64,000 nucleotides of DNA from Congeria kusceri (taxonomy: Eukaryota > Mollusca > Bivalvia > Myida > Dreissenidae). Under the pieces are notes generated by a model. That model was not told the origin of the DNA, did no database searches, and saw only the letters and a program-made list of their open reading frames with translations. Within the stretch, counting starts at the first letter, position 1. Each line of letters begins with the position of its first letter. The translations under genes were made by a program, and so were the position numbers. Below, in pieces: positions 11,857 to 22,601 of the stretch. Location of the stretch: NCBI GenBank assembly GCA_027627225.1, contig CM051029.1, forward strand, positions 9,655,215 through 9,719,214, read 5' to 3'.

Positions 11857-12038
11857 AAGCCATACAAACAAACACATATGAGACTTTCGCAGAAACCGCA
11901 TTCAGTGTAAACTCGAGTCTATATGTAGTCGAAAGTCCCAAGTTGACTAACAGCTTGACTCGTATAAACCGTTCCTCCACTTCTGCAAATCCGGATAATG
12001 TATATGATAACATAAAACTTTCAAACAGTTATCTGTAA
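11857..12038 (+). CDS. Gene C terminal exon: tyrosine-rich tail
   Basis: Terminal-exon-like ORF after acceptor ATCTTTCAG, entering in phase 1 and 182 nt to a TAA. It reads AIQTNTYETF...SSLYVVESP...NPDNVYDNIKL. Phase, length and composition match the other tails in this window (188-194 nt). VYDNI gives YxxI and YxN docking contexts, but the tyrosine spacing does not fit an ITAM. An AATAAA lies at 12359-12364. No transmembrane exon was found between this and 10764-11005. Confidence 0.5.
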
Positions 12039-12997
12039 TAGTATGGATTTAATGTCACTGAACAATTAATCGTACAGTTTTATGTTTAAGGCTTCGAAGT
12101 TTACACACGTGCATCAAATGTCCATTAAATCATAGAGAGAATAGTTCGAAAATATGTGACGAAAATTTTAATAATGTCGCCATTGATACATCAATCTGCT
12201 TCGTATGTTTGTTGAAAATAGGCTTTAAAGCATCACATATTTCCATATATTTGATAATTGTAATTTGTAATGAGTTCAAAATTAAATGTTTTTCGTAACG
12301 TTGTATTTTGATGAATAATTGTAAAAAAATAATTCTAGCCATAACCACGAACTTCAAGAATAAACCACGTATGTCATGTATTTATTTAATAAAATATAAT
12401 ATCCATGTACATGTATGTTTCTGTGTAGTATGGAAATAGGAGAAAACAGACATTCGGAACGTGTTGGTTATGAAAATGTAATGACAGAGTGTCGGAATGT
12501 CATTAAAAGTAAGATAATTATGTTTGTAACCCAAAGAAATACCACGATAGTGTACACCCGACAAAGAATTTGGCTCATCAGGTTTCTTGCCCGGCAATAT
12601 TTTTCATTTTCAATTGACAGGCCTTATATATTTTGTACATAACATTGTTAGTTGCTGTAAGCGGCTGTCTAGTTTTCACACCTGTTAACGTTTAAATCTT
12701 TGGCGTACGTTTCACAATCGACCCCAATTTAACAGCTGCACATTTGGCAATAGATACAATTCAAAACGGCATTATTAAGAGACGACAACTAACCATACTA
12801 CACCATGGCGATATAAAAAAAATGAATGTATTACGTTGCAATATTTATTTTAACGTCGCATTTTGAAGATTATAAATCGCACAGCAATGCTTTTGTTCAA
12901 GTTATATGTATAATGTTGACACACTTATTATAGTAGAACTCGGAATGTAGGATTTGACTTTATGAAGTTTTACTTGCACTTTAAGGTAAGCGAAATT

Positions 12998-13230
12998 GTA
13001 TGATTCTTTGTTATTAACTGATTATGCATTTTATTTACATAGAACGTGTTTCTCCTTTGCATGTGCTTACCTTATAAAAAGATGTAGAACTCGTGCGTAT
13101 TTTTACTATTGTTGGAATTACTACAACATTTCATTTAATGTCATTGTTCGTAATAGTAATCGCGGGATTTAATATGCATCGTATATTGTGCATACCCTTT
13201 ACAGCTACCACAACTACAAACGCGAGCAAT
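12998..13230. repeat. Duplication segment B, copy 1
   Basis: About 233 bp nearly identical to 21176-21406, from the ATTCTTTGTTATTAACTG region to CTACAAACGCGAGCA. In copy 2 this segment follows the 5.7 kb block directly. Here it is separated from copy 1 of the block by 5678-12997. After 13230 the two copies diverge. Confidence 0.88.
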
Positions 13231-13765
13231 TATGACATACAAATGAATAGGAAACGCGATATTGGAATATAAACTCAATTTGGTCCACTGTACTAATCAT
13301 ACTGTATGTTTCTGCATACATAATAATGTGCATGCTATATATCAGCATTGTGTCATTTCAATGTGCGTACATGTGTGCAGACTCTTTATTAAATTAAACT
13401 TACGAATTCATTCAGTACACGTTATAACGTATGTTCGTAAATGTTTCTTGGTATCGTGATTATTAGGTAATTTAAACATGGCCTTACATATAAGCGAATG
13501 CAAGTCTAAAATTATCATTTGCAGTAACAAAATTATGTGTTGATTATTAATCGATTAAATTTAAATATATCATTACACTTTTATGGACTGCTATTGCACA
13601 TGTCTCAATTAGAACAGTTCACCAATAGCGAGATACACTGACAGCGATGTCCATTTACATGTTTTCCTTTTGAATTTGAGTAGTATGTTGATTGACTATA
13701 TAATGTACATTTAGTGTTCGATAAGTTTGTTTACCATAATTATGAACTACCCTAAGGCTTAGTGG

Positions 13766-14329
13766 TTGATATGTACTCATGCAGTTCACCAGATATACAT
13801 GTTTGGAGACCCTTTCGAATACTACTTAAAATGGTTTTGTACAATATATGCACAATTGCAGGTAAGCATATTCACTTGCATTTATTCAATTCGCTTCAAG
13901 CTTTTAACGATGCAGTATGACAGAAACGTTATGAACATGTGTTTGCGTACTACGTTGTTGATGGACAATGACAATTACCTTTATGCATGCATACATGTAT
14001 ATAACCAGACCTTTACGCCGAATATATTATTTAGATTCTGTACTGGAGTCCTGTTAAATCGATGTAAGAGTTTTCCACTATATAAGACCACCGCTGCTGT
14101 CAGCCTGCCAATCACAGAAAAGAATATCAGAACGCAACTGTATCAATTCCGGAAGTCGTTGCCAATTAGGCATACAGTTGTTTATGCTTATGATTTACTT
14201 GATCGATACTGGATATTGTTGGCAGTGATTTCTCTCAAATTCCAAATGAAAGGTATTTGTACCTGTCTTTTTATTAACCCAGCATATTTTCAATTACATG
14301 TGGTATTCATAAACAGACATCCCCTTTAG
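13766..14329 (+). other. 187-codon ORF of unknown status
   Basis: The longest open frame outside recognised elements. No domain is recognised. It contains a CAG/GTAAGC donor-like site at about 13861, so the frame may be interrupted by splicing. Within it, IRTQLYQFRKSLPIRHT resembles VRTQLYQFRTSAPSRYT read on the minus strand at about 15490-15560. The shared DNA (GAACGCAACTGTATCAATTC) points to a repeat and not a conserved gene. Confidence 0.2.
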
Positions 14330-17303
14330 AGAATTATTCAGAAAGTCGGTAGGCTCGTTGCTTCACAAACATCAAAAAGTATATATTTATCGATTGCATT
14401 TTAATAAAAATATATGAAAAAAGTGTTATTTCTAGATTAATTATTGAATATGAATTACAGCCGCATTGTACGGTAGGTAGATGTGCTCATTTATCTTTAT
14501 ATTTGGCAATAAATGAACATGTCGAAAAAAGTATACTGTACGCCTAACTGAATAAAACATTATTTTGAACTGTTTGTTTGACTGTATCCTGATCGCAATT
14601 TCAGTAATATGGCACACTATCGTTAATATATGTTAGACGTGTTTTTTTTTCAGATTTAGTAATTACCTGTATTACGATAACAGTTTACAGTACAGAGATG
14701 TAATCATAAATCTTTATGTTTGGCTTCAAATGAACCTTTCCCAAATCGTGTACTGCATATATATATATATTAATTGCCGAAAGGCAGAAACAATAAGGTG
14801 TTCAATTCGTAAACAACCAAGCAATTGCGTATAAACTCTTCAATAACTGTGTTTCCTAATAGTACAGCGACACGATTTATATCGAGGGTAAATGAATAAC
14901 TGTAGATCATCCTGCGCATTAAGTCAAATCGAGAAGATAATTACATCAGCCTTCCACAAATCTTGTATAAACATTAAAAAATCAGCCAAAATCCACCATC
15001 TAAATTATTGTTTCAGTTATGAATACATCATGATTAGGCATTCAGTCAGATGTACAACAACGGTGTGATTAAGCATACAGTACTGACGATTACGCATACG
15101 GTTTTCAAAAACAAAATTGCGATAAGGATACAGTCAATATGCAATGAGGCTTACAGTCGCAAAGAATCAGTCGTCCCAAAAATAATAAATTTTATGTACA
15201 TCTGAAACAAACATGTGACAAATTGTGAGCTATATGTGTAAATGAGATACTGCTGTACCAAATTACAAATTTTACACATTAATTATTTTATGTTACGAAT
15301 ATACATTGAAAGATAATTTGGAAAACGATGCGATTTTTAAAAACAGCACATCAATTGGATACAATTTTTCAAACGAAGTGCGATTTTATAGTAATAATCA
15401 TACATACAAAACCCGACATTAGAGGGGAAAATATATCCATTTACATCTGTTGTGTAAAAGTATGAATAATTCCACGTGTTTTGATGACAGTTCCAACCAA
15501 GAAACACAGATGTATATCTACTCGGCGCCGACGTCCGGAATTGATACAGTTGCGTTCGTACACTGTGAGAATAACTGTTTACTAAATCCCGTAATAAACT
15601 GCTATATTCTTGCCTAAGTAGCCCGCATCGCCCGTGCACTGTGTTTAATACGGTTCACTGCAGTTGGGTAAACACAAATTTCGCCTTGTGTTTGTGTATA
15701 CTGTCCTATGAAATATGTCCCAAAATGAAGAAATTAAAAATACTATTCATTGGTAAATTAATGCTAATATATTGTTATTTCGTAGTAAATACTGTGCATA
15801 GTTCCTTTTTACAGTCCAAAGTTGTTAATATAAGTTAAATGTAATACTGTTATAAGCTCTTCAAGGATACATTACCCTTCAATTTCATATGCAATGCGAA
15901 TAGAATATATAGTAATATTATAATATAGTTAGAATTAATATTAAATGGTTGCAAAAGAGGCACATATACAAGTTTAGTATAGTGCAAAATGTAAACACAC
16001 TGTTAAGAAAGTAATGTCGCTTTTGAACGTTTATTTAGACCTAGTATATCATTTATGTAATTGGTGTTTTGCTATGTCAAAGCGATATTTGTGTATAATT
16101 TGACTCATTATCAAAATAATATTTACATTTTAACTGCATTCGCAAAGATTTATTATGTATTATGATGTATTATTGTTATGATATTTTCATGTCATTATTA
16201 AATTCTACTTTCCCGTTGATATTGACAGTGTTTGTGATACTTTTTAATGGAAATTCCACTGTACCGTAATGATCGCTAATAATTAGAAACCTAAAGTAGA
16301 TTTCGCGTATGTAAGACATTTGAATTTATTTTGTATTCACGCAACTTAATCTGTTCATTATTCCATGTTTGAGGTATGTTCGATACCAAATCTATATTTG
16401 TTCTGGGTATAAGATCCTAATGCAACATCAGTTGTTGCACTAGTCTGTTACCACAGCAAAAACACACTATTTTTCTGATATTTAGCTCGACAGGGCTTTA
16501 TCAGAGTTTATGACTATGAATTAACACTACATATTTGCAAATTTCAAAGTAATTGTATCGTGCGACATATCAGAAGAAAAGACTGTGTTTATATTTCCCT
16601 ACTAGATACGAAACTGTGTATTATGTTATCTGTAATCTTATACATGTGAAACAGACAACTTCATATTTTAACATAAGAAACGTGCAACTAGACTAGTTCT
16701 CATTTTTAAATGCCAACACGTTACACGCTTTTAACTCCCATAAAATATTTCTTCTAGTTATATACTTGTAAATTTACCTCATAATTCCCTAGTCCTCATA
16801 ATGTCGACATTTGCTATTCGTCTGTGTGGCCTTTACATATTGTCCAAGTTTCTTTTCGTATTGTGTGATGGTTTCGTTTCGAAAGTCGGTAAAAAATGCA
16901 AGTGAGAACCGTTATAAACATGAACTGATCGATTCAGGTAAATCGAATTGAAATTACAGACGATTTCAGCGTGTTTTATAAAACAAAATCCACGATTCCC
17001 CCTATTTGCAATAAATGGTTGATCCCCTCATTATCAACACAATTTAAACCGACTGTAATGAATCTTTAACAAAACAGAATCATGTTCTAAACTGATCCTG
17101 TTGTTTTGTGCAGAGATTGTTACCTTTTTGCGAACCATACTAATTATGTCCGAAATCCACTTGTTTTGTGAGCTTATACAGGCCCGTAATTATGGCACTT
17201 TTGTTTGTTATCAATAACAGTGGAACCAATCAGTTTTTCTATAAGGTTCAGTCGAAGAAAACATGCATTGTCATACCTGTGGTCTAAGTCGGATATATCT
17301 CTC

Positions 17304-17355
17304 GTAGCCGTGTTCTACGCTACGCTCGTTTCTAAGGTTCATAGAACACGGCTAC
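17304..17355. repeat. 14 bp perfect hairpin (duplicate)
   Basis: Same stem as 1864-1915; loop and stem unchanged. Confidence 0.7.
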
Positions 17356-18056
17356 TCGTTATCTATCCTATACATAATACAGTTATGACATCAATAAAAA
17401 TGTGAACCACGTGCACGAACAAAACAGAATAATGTATAGGACATATTTCAAGCGTATAATTATGTTAATGCTGATTTCACGAATGTCAGGTTAATGTGTC
17501 CGAGCTATACTCTAATACACTCCATTATTATCAGAGTATGCCAACAGTAAACGCTTGAATGTTTAGTGGTGTGAGTCCGATTTGTTTGGAGCGGTAAAGA
17601 CGTAGCAACCGTTTAATGAACACGACAATGTTCGTGTTATTGGATCTTTATGCACGAATACCGTTAATAATAGCAGCATATTTACAAAAACGCATACTGC
17701 ATTTGTTACCGACATGACGTACATTAGTATTTAAAAATTTTATTACACGGTTACCTTATTTTGATGATATTGACGATATGAAGAATGTTTGTGAATTTTT
17801 GTTTATTTGATAGGATTCAACATAAACCACATTCGACTCAATTAAATATTCATTTTATGTAAACTTTGTAAAATTCTCTGCCATACAAATCGATACATTT
17901 ATTGAAATCGTATTTATTTCAGGTCACTTTAAAACACACATTAACGGAATAAAATTAAACAACCGACATCGTTCGATTCAATTTAATTCAATGTTAAACG
18001 CATAACTTTTAACCGACCGTTTAGGCAGGCAGCAGTATCGAATTAATATACACCAT

Positions 18057-18250
18057 TTATAATGTAGATAGCGTCATATTAACGTATTCTCGATCGTCGG
18101 CTGGCACTGTTTGTCCTGACAGCCCAGGCTTAATGTCTGGAGAAGTTGTGTTGTCGTGCAGAGTGTTCGCAGAGTGAAGAGTCGCGTATTCACGGACTTC
18201 TAGTTCTTCAAGTGCTTCATACTTATTTTCGGGACGAGTAGCTGAAGCAT
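18057..18250 (-). CDS. Gene A terminal exon: ITAM-like cytoplasmic tail
   Basis: Last coding exon, 194 nt, acceptor TTGGCAG, stop TAA at 18057-18059. It starts DASATRPENKY. The stretch YEALEELEVREYATL is YxxL-x7-YxxL, and the Glu three residues before the first Tyr completes the ITAM consensus (D/E-x2-YxxL/I-x6-8-YxxL/I). Near the end, DREYVNM has a YxxM (PI3-kinase SH2 type) overlapping YxN (Grb2 type). Expected role: phosphotyrosine docking for SH2 proteins. Candidate AATAAA signals on the minus strand lie at 17898-17903 and 17913-17918. No nucleotide difference was seen from the copy at 2614-2807. Confidence 0.85.
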
Positions 18251-18504
18251 CTGCCAAAAAAAACGAAACAAGAGTGAGTATAATTGACGGGAAATGAATG
18301 ATGTTGTGCTATTAATTTTGCATTAAAACACTGGCTCTATGACGGAGGCACTTATTTAATGAGTTTAAATGAATAAAGCCTTAAAGATTAAACATGCGTG
18401 TATCCATCCAATCAGACACATCCAAATGAGTAGAAGAGCAATACACTTTATTAACATGATGTTCTTGCTGCCTTTGATATTAATAACTGCAATTAATTCA
18501 TTAC

Positions 18505-18557
18505 CCAATATGTAGGTTGAGTAACTTCCGTCTTTGTTTGAGGCGTTGTAATGTTGC
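18505..18557 (-). CDS. Gene A tail exon 2
   Basis: Exon of 53 nt with acceptor TATTCAG and donor GTAATG, entering phase 2 and leaving phase 1, exactly joining exon 18763-18805 to the last exon. It encodes QHYNASNKDGSYSTYIL, which holds three tyrosines. The copy at 3060-3112 differs by one residue (QNYN for QHYN). Confidence 0.62.
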
Positions 18558-18762
18558 CTGAATACAAAATAAAAGCATGATTTATTAATATTTGCATTAT
18601 GCGTACTAACTAAATCGTGTTGAGACGAATGTTAATCATATGCAATATTATCTTTATATGCGCAGACAAACACAAACCCAATAATTGATCCCATAACCCA
18701 ATTTATGTCAATGTATATGTTTTCTATACATATATAGTAAAATCGATCATACAATTACTTAC

Positions 18763-18805
18763 GTTTCCAGAACGAGATCCTCATATTGGCCTGGTACTTC
18801 GCATG
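18763..18805 (-). CDS. Gene A tail exon 1 (GQYEDL)
   Basis: Small exon of 43 nt with acceptor CATAG and donor GTAAGTAA, entering in phase 1 and leaving in phase 2. It reads CEVPGQYEDLVLE. An alternative acceptor (TTACAG) would extend it to 18823 (61 nt) without breaking the frame. The motif GQYEDL parallels GQYETL in the plus-strand tail exon at 41180 and GQYVNL at 40666, which supports it as a real tail exon and not chance. The Tyr sits in a YxxL context. Confidence 0.65.
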
Positions 18806-19326
18806 CTATGGATGCGCTCTGACCTGTAATAACTTACGAAATCAGGCTATTTTTATACAAACTAGTCTCATTCATAACGGGCGGGTACATGTATTATGTA
18901 TTATGCAATGTTTGTTCGTGACAATGACATTACGATGTTTTAAAAGCAATAAGCAGGCATGCATTTCTATGTCAAGATGTACATATTCGGTAGAAATTCA
19001 TAAATCAATGTGCAAAATATTCGGATTAAGAGTTTAGAATGTGATCCGACTCTGGATGAGGTACTTATTTCACTGTATGATTTTCAGATATGTGTATATT
19101 GGTTCTTTTTTATTGTTCATTGCATTGCAGTTTACAACATTTATTTCATATTTAATTACTAGACTATAGAAACTTGTAAAGTAAACATTTTGATGACTGG
19201 TTGCAATGGATAGAGCAATTATATTAATGTATAATGAATTTTAATTAACCACTACCTACCTATATTTTCGTATGTTCCATTTGCTCGATTTATTGACCTT
19301 CAACATATATTCAATATATTGGTTCT

Positions 19327-19433
19327 GTGCGTTATTAGAATCGGAACTATTCCAGAATTGCCCTGCACGTTTTTGGAATTCCAATAATGTCCGGCAATTC
19401 TAGAATAGTAATGCGCAATTTTGGAATCGTGCA
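19327..19433. mobile_element. Foldback (MITE-like) element, duplicate
   Basis: Copy of 3880-3985 carried in the segmental duplication. Confidence 0.55.
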
Positions 19434-19544
19434 AGCCTTTTTATGCATATATTTTTGTATTTTTTTCTTTAAATTAATTCTGTTTAATATTTAATAACAT
19501 TATTAATTATTTCAAATTAAATGATTGTAGTATGGTCATATGGA

Positions 19545-19726
19545 AATATGACATATGTTCGTATTTTAAGACATGTCCTGTCAATTACTAATATGACATA
19601 TGTTCGTATTTTAAGACATGTCCTGTCTATTACTAATATGACATATGTTCGTATTTTAAGACATGTCCTGTCAATTACTAATATGACATATTTTCGTATT
19701 TTAAGACATGTCCTGTCAATTACTTA
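19545..19726 (+). repeat. Four 45 bp tandem units
   Basis: The unit AATATGACATATGTTCGTAT plus 25 bp is present four times. The equivalent site in copy 1 (about 4097-4142) has one unit. Because 45 is a multiple of three it stays open in one frame (MTYVRILRHVLSITN), but this is a by-product and not a gene. Confidence 0.9.
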
Positions 19727-19872
19727 AGGCAATACACTTTATTTGTTGTCTAAAATGTTATTCTTTTAATTATTTCATAGCGTGATTTAATTTATTCAGT
19801 ACTAAATATTTATCGTATTATCGTATGAAAATGAAAATATCCTCTTTGTAACATTTGAAAGATTAAAACGTA

Positions 19873-19946
19873 GCCTCTGTCAGGGTCTCAAAACCACGAC
19901 CTACCGGTCGAAAGTTAGGCACGCTAAACGCCATGCCACAGGGGCT
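19873..19946 (-). repeat. tRNA-Arg(TCG)-like sequence (duplicate)
   Basis: Copy of 4292-4365 within the segmental duplication. Confidence 0.5.
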
Positions 19947-20082
19947 CGCATATAGAGGGTGTATTATTTGAACGCCATGTCATGATAAAGAGAGTTTTAA
20001 AAATATGGATGAGTGTGATTAGTTCATTTGTATCAAGTGCACCGAGATTCTCTCAGGAATAGTTCGAAGGTTAGAGTGTAGC

Positions 20083-20148
20083 TAGCCTTCGAACCTGCGA
20101 CATTTTTGTTGTGAAGCCAGAGCGTTACCACTAGACCACCAATCCGTC
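20083..20148 (-). repeat. tRNA-like pol III promoter remnant (duplicate)
   Basis: Copy of 4502-4567 within the segmental duplication. Confidence 0.45.
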
Positions 20149-20201
20149 AAAAAGCGTTACACACGCTATAAATTTGTTGACATTTCAAACGGTATTTTTT
20201 A

Positions 20202-20380
20202 TAGCTGTCCGGCTAGCGCAGTAGTTGGTACATTCGCTTCTCACCTAGGCGTCCCGGGTTCGCTTCCCACTCCCAGCGCATGTGGGTTTGGTTGGTGGTC
20301 ACCATGCCGGACAGGTGGGGTTTCTTCCAGGTACTCCGGCTTCCCCCCAAAGCAGAAGGCCACAACAAAATTAAAATATT
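20202..20380 (+). mobile_element. tRNA-headed SINE, Meta-like core (duplicate)
   Basis: Same element as 4621-4800, carried along in the segmental duplication and not inserted independently, because its flanks match too. Confidence 0.6.
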
Positions 20381-21010
20381 GTTCAGTAAAAAATAAATAG
20401 CTGAAAATTGCAGCTATGATTCAAAATTCGTCCCAACTTTCGTGAGTTTCTAGTTAGTTCATTGGGCAGGGGTGCTGGGACAAACCCGGGTCCTCACATA
20501 ATGCAGCCTCAGGGGCGGAGGGACCTCATGAACTTCGGAATACACACATACACACCCATTTTTTTTCACAAAAGACACATTATTTCGAGTTCATTTCTGC
20601 ATTAAGAGTGATATATCGCTGATTTGTTTGAAATCGGTGTAAAAAAGGAGATTGTTAATGTGCCAATCTGCTAATAAGTCCTTTGAACATCACAAGGGTG
20701 TGATATGATAAATACAATAATTATTACAAAATGATCTTTTGACTCAGTGAAAATTCCAGTTTTTTTGCACGGTCACCTCTTGATCTTCGCAAACGGGTTT
20801 ATATCTATCGTTTTAACTAATTAATACCTGCGTCTATATAAATGCACTGTAGTAACCGAGCAAGTAAATGTCTTTGTCCTTTTAATACGCACGGAATTAT
20901 ATTTCTATTGTACATGTGAAAGTTCTAGGTTTTCAGTGTTTTTTTTTGTTTTGTTTTTAACGCGATTGACCTTTTCCCATTAAAAAACAAAAATTCTGTG
21001 TGTTGTTACA

Positions 21011-21162
21011 ATGGATGCGCATAAAACAGTCATCGAAGTTTATGTGCACAATTTGATCAGTAAAAACAATTCCAAGGTATCATCAGTGGACAAATATCAT
21101 GAAATAGTGAATGTTTTGAAACGTGTTAAAATTATGTCCTGTGTGTGCCGGCAAAACGTCAG
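21011..21162 (+). CDS. Exon-like ORF starting MDAHKTVIEV (copy 2)
   Basis: An ATG opens 50 codons with no stop, ending at a strong donor-like CAG/GTGAGT. The text includes VDKYHEIVNVLKRVK and CVCRQNV. I do not recognise it firmly; the KYHEIVxVLK stretch recalls the N-terminus of transposon-derived KRAB-A-like/integrase proteins of invertebrates, which is only an impression. No continuing exon was found. The duplicate at 5426-5524 has an early stop. It could be a transposon-derived first exon or chance. Confidence 0.35.
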
Positions 21163-21175
21163 GTGAGTGCTATTA

Positions 21176-21406
21176 TATGATTCTTTGTTATTAACTGATT
21201 ATGCATTTTATTTACATAGAACGTGTTTCTCCTTTGCATGTGCTTACCTTATAAAAAGATGTAGAACTCGTGCGTAATTTTACTATTGTTGGAATTACTA
21301 CAACATTTCATTTAATGTCATTGTTCGTAATAGTAATCGCGGGATTTAATATGCATCGTATATTGTGCATACCCTTTACAGCTACCACAACTACAAACGC
21401 GAGCAG
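21176..21406. repeat. Duplication segment B, copy 2
   Basis: Follows the 5.7 kb block with no gap and matches 12998-13230. The homology ends just before a GGT-rich tract. Confidence 0.88.
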
Positions 21407-21461
21407 TTTAATTAATGTTAAGAAATGCAATAGAGCACGCGGTGCACGTGCTAATTGTGTT

Positions 21462-22075
21462 GGTGGTGGTGATGGTGGTGGTGGTGGTATAAATGAGAGA
21501 AGTGGTAGCGGTAATTGCAGTGGTGTTGGTGTTGGCAGTGGTGGTGGATGTATAATGTCAGAAGTAGTAGCGGTATCGGTCATACCAATGGCGGTGGTGG
21601 TTGGTGAAATACGGATAAAAGTCCCCCCAGGACAAAGCCCGCTCAATGTTTTTAACACCCCGGACATAAGCCCTCTCGTTGATTTTAATGACCCGGACAA
21701 AAGCCCGCTCGTTAAAATCATATAAATCTTTAATTATAATTATCGCCCACAGTTAGTCGGTAATTAATTTTAATTAACTCCCAAATACACCACATGCTGT
21801 GATTCAAACAGGTTATCATTTTTAACATATGTGGTGGTGATGGCGGTGGTCTTTATATTAGCATGAGAATAAGTAGCGGTAATTGCAATGGTTGTGTTGT
21901 GATGATGATGGTGGTTTTTATTTTATAATGAGAAGTAATAGCGGTAACGGTTATTGCAATGCTGATGGTGGTGGTTATATTAGTATGAAAAGTAGTAACG
22001 GTAACGGTAATTACAATGGTGGTGGTGGTGGTGGTGGTGGTGTGATGATGGTGGTGGTTTTTATATTAGAATGAG
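21462..22075 (+). repeat. GGT-rich tracts and a 33 bp minisatellite
   Basis: GGT/GTG-rich blocks at about 21462-21610 and 21826-22075 flank three imperfect 33 bp units at about 21631-21720 (GACAAAAGCCCGCTCGTT core). The minisatellite reads SPLVxFNxPDx in one frame. No gene is supported. Confidence 0.8.
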
Positions 22076-22379
22076 AAGTAGTTTTCGTAGAAGCGGTAAC
22101 GTTAACGGTAAAGTTTCGATGTGTCGTTGTTCAACGCTTTAAAGACAAAGAGTTGCTTAATGGCCGATAAACAACGATAATGCAAACAAATCGATTCTAA
22201 CATGATTTGACGCATGTCTTTGCATCATATAATGTAACTATATCTTACTATGCACCTCTCATAATCATGACGAATTTTTGCGTTGTTTATTTGGTAGTTT
22301 AACAACGATAATTTTGTTCTTTGTCTATAGAAAAATAAGCGAGTGTCATACTAAAATTACTAATAACTAACTAAGTGAA

Positions 22380-22601
22380 TTATTGAGTGAGTGCGTGCGT
22401 GAGTGCGTGCGTGCGTGCTTACGAGCGAGCGAGTGTGTGAGTGCGTGAGTGCTAGCGAGCGAGTGAATGGTGGTACGGTCGGTCGGTCAGTCGGAGTTTG
22501 TAAATATATGAGAGAACAGATCGGAAGTATATTCGCTCGGTAACTTTATTTGTCCTTGCCTCTGTAATGTCTCACAAAAGATATATATATATATATATAT
22601 A
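22380..22601 (+). repeat. GTGC/GAGC simple repeats and (TA)n
   Basis: A degenerate GAGTGCGTGC run at 22380-22450, short GGTC repeats to about 22490 and (AT)n at 22580-22601. Confidence 0.85.

Larger units (their letters stand above)
12039..15447. other. Mostly featureless stretch after gene C
   Basis: Contains segment B (12998-13230) and the unassigned ORF at 13766. An ~30 bp match to the start of the segmental duplication lies in the opposite sense at about 14127. Otherwise nothing recognisable. Confidence 0.55.
15448..21176. repeat. Segmental duplication, copy 2
   Basis: Matches 1-5677. Offset is 15447 at the start, 15443 at the tail exon and 15581 at the SINE; the change of about 135 comes from three extra 45 bp units at 19545-19726. 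This copy lies directly downstream of gene A's membrane exon and holds its likely functional tail exons. Confidence 0.93.

Noticed and set aside
19521..19727. 68-codon ORF with a repeated MTYVRILRHVLSITN peptide
   Set aside because: It arises because the 45 bp tandem unit is a multiple of three; copy 1 has only one unit and no supporting gene context.
21270..21725. 151-codon open frame containing Gly-rich and SPLVxFNxPD repeats
   Set aside because: Made of segment B non-coding DNA, a GGT microsatellite and a 33 bp minisatellite. The copy of segment B at 12998 does not keep the frame.
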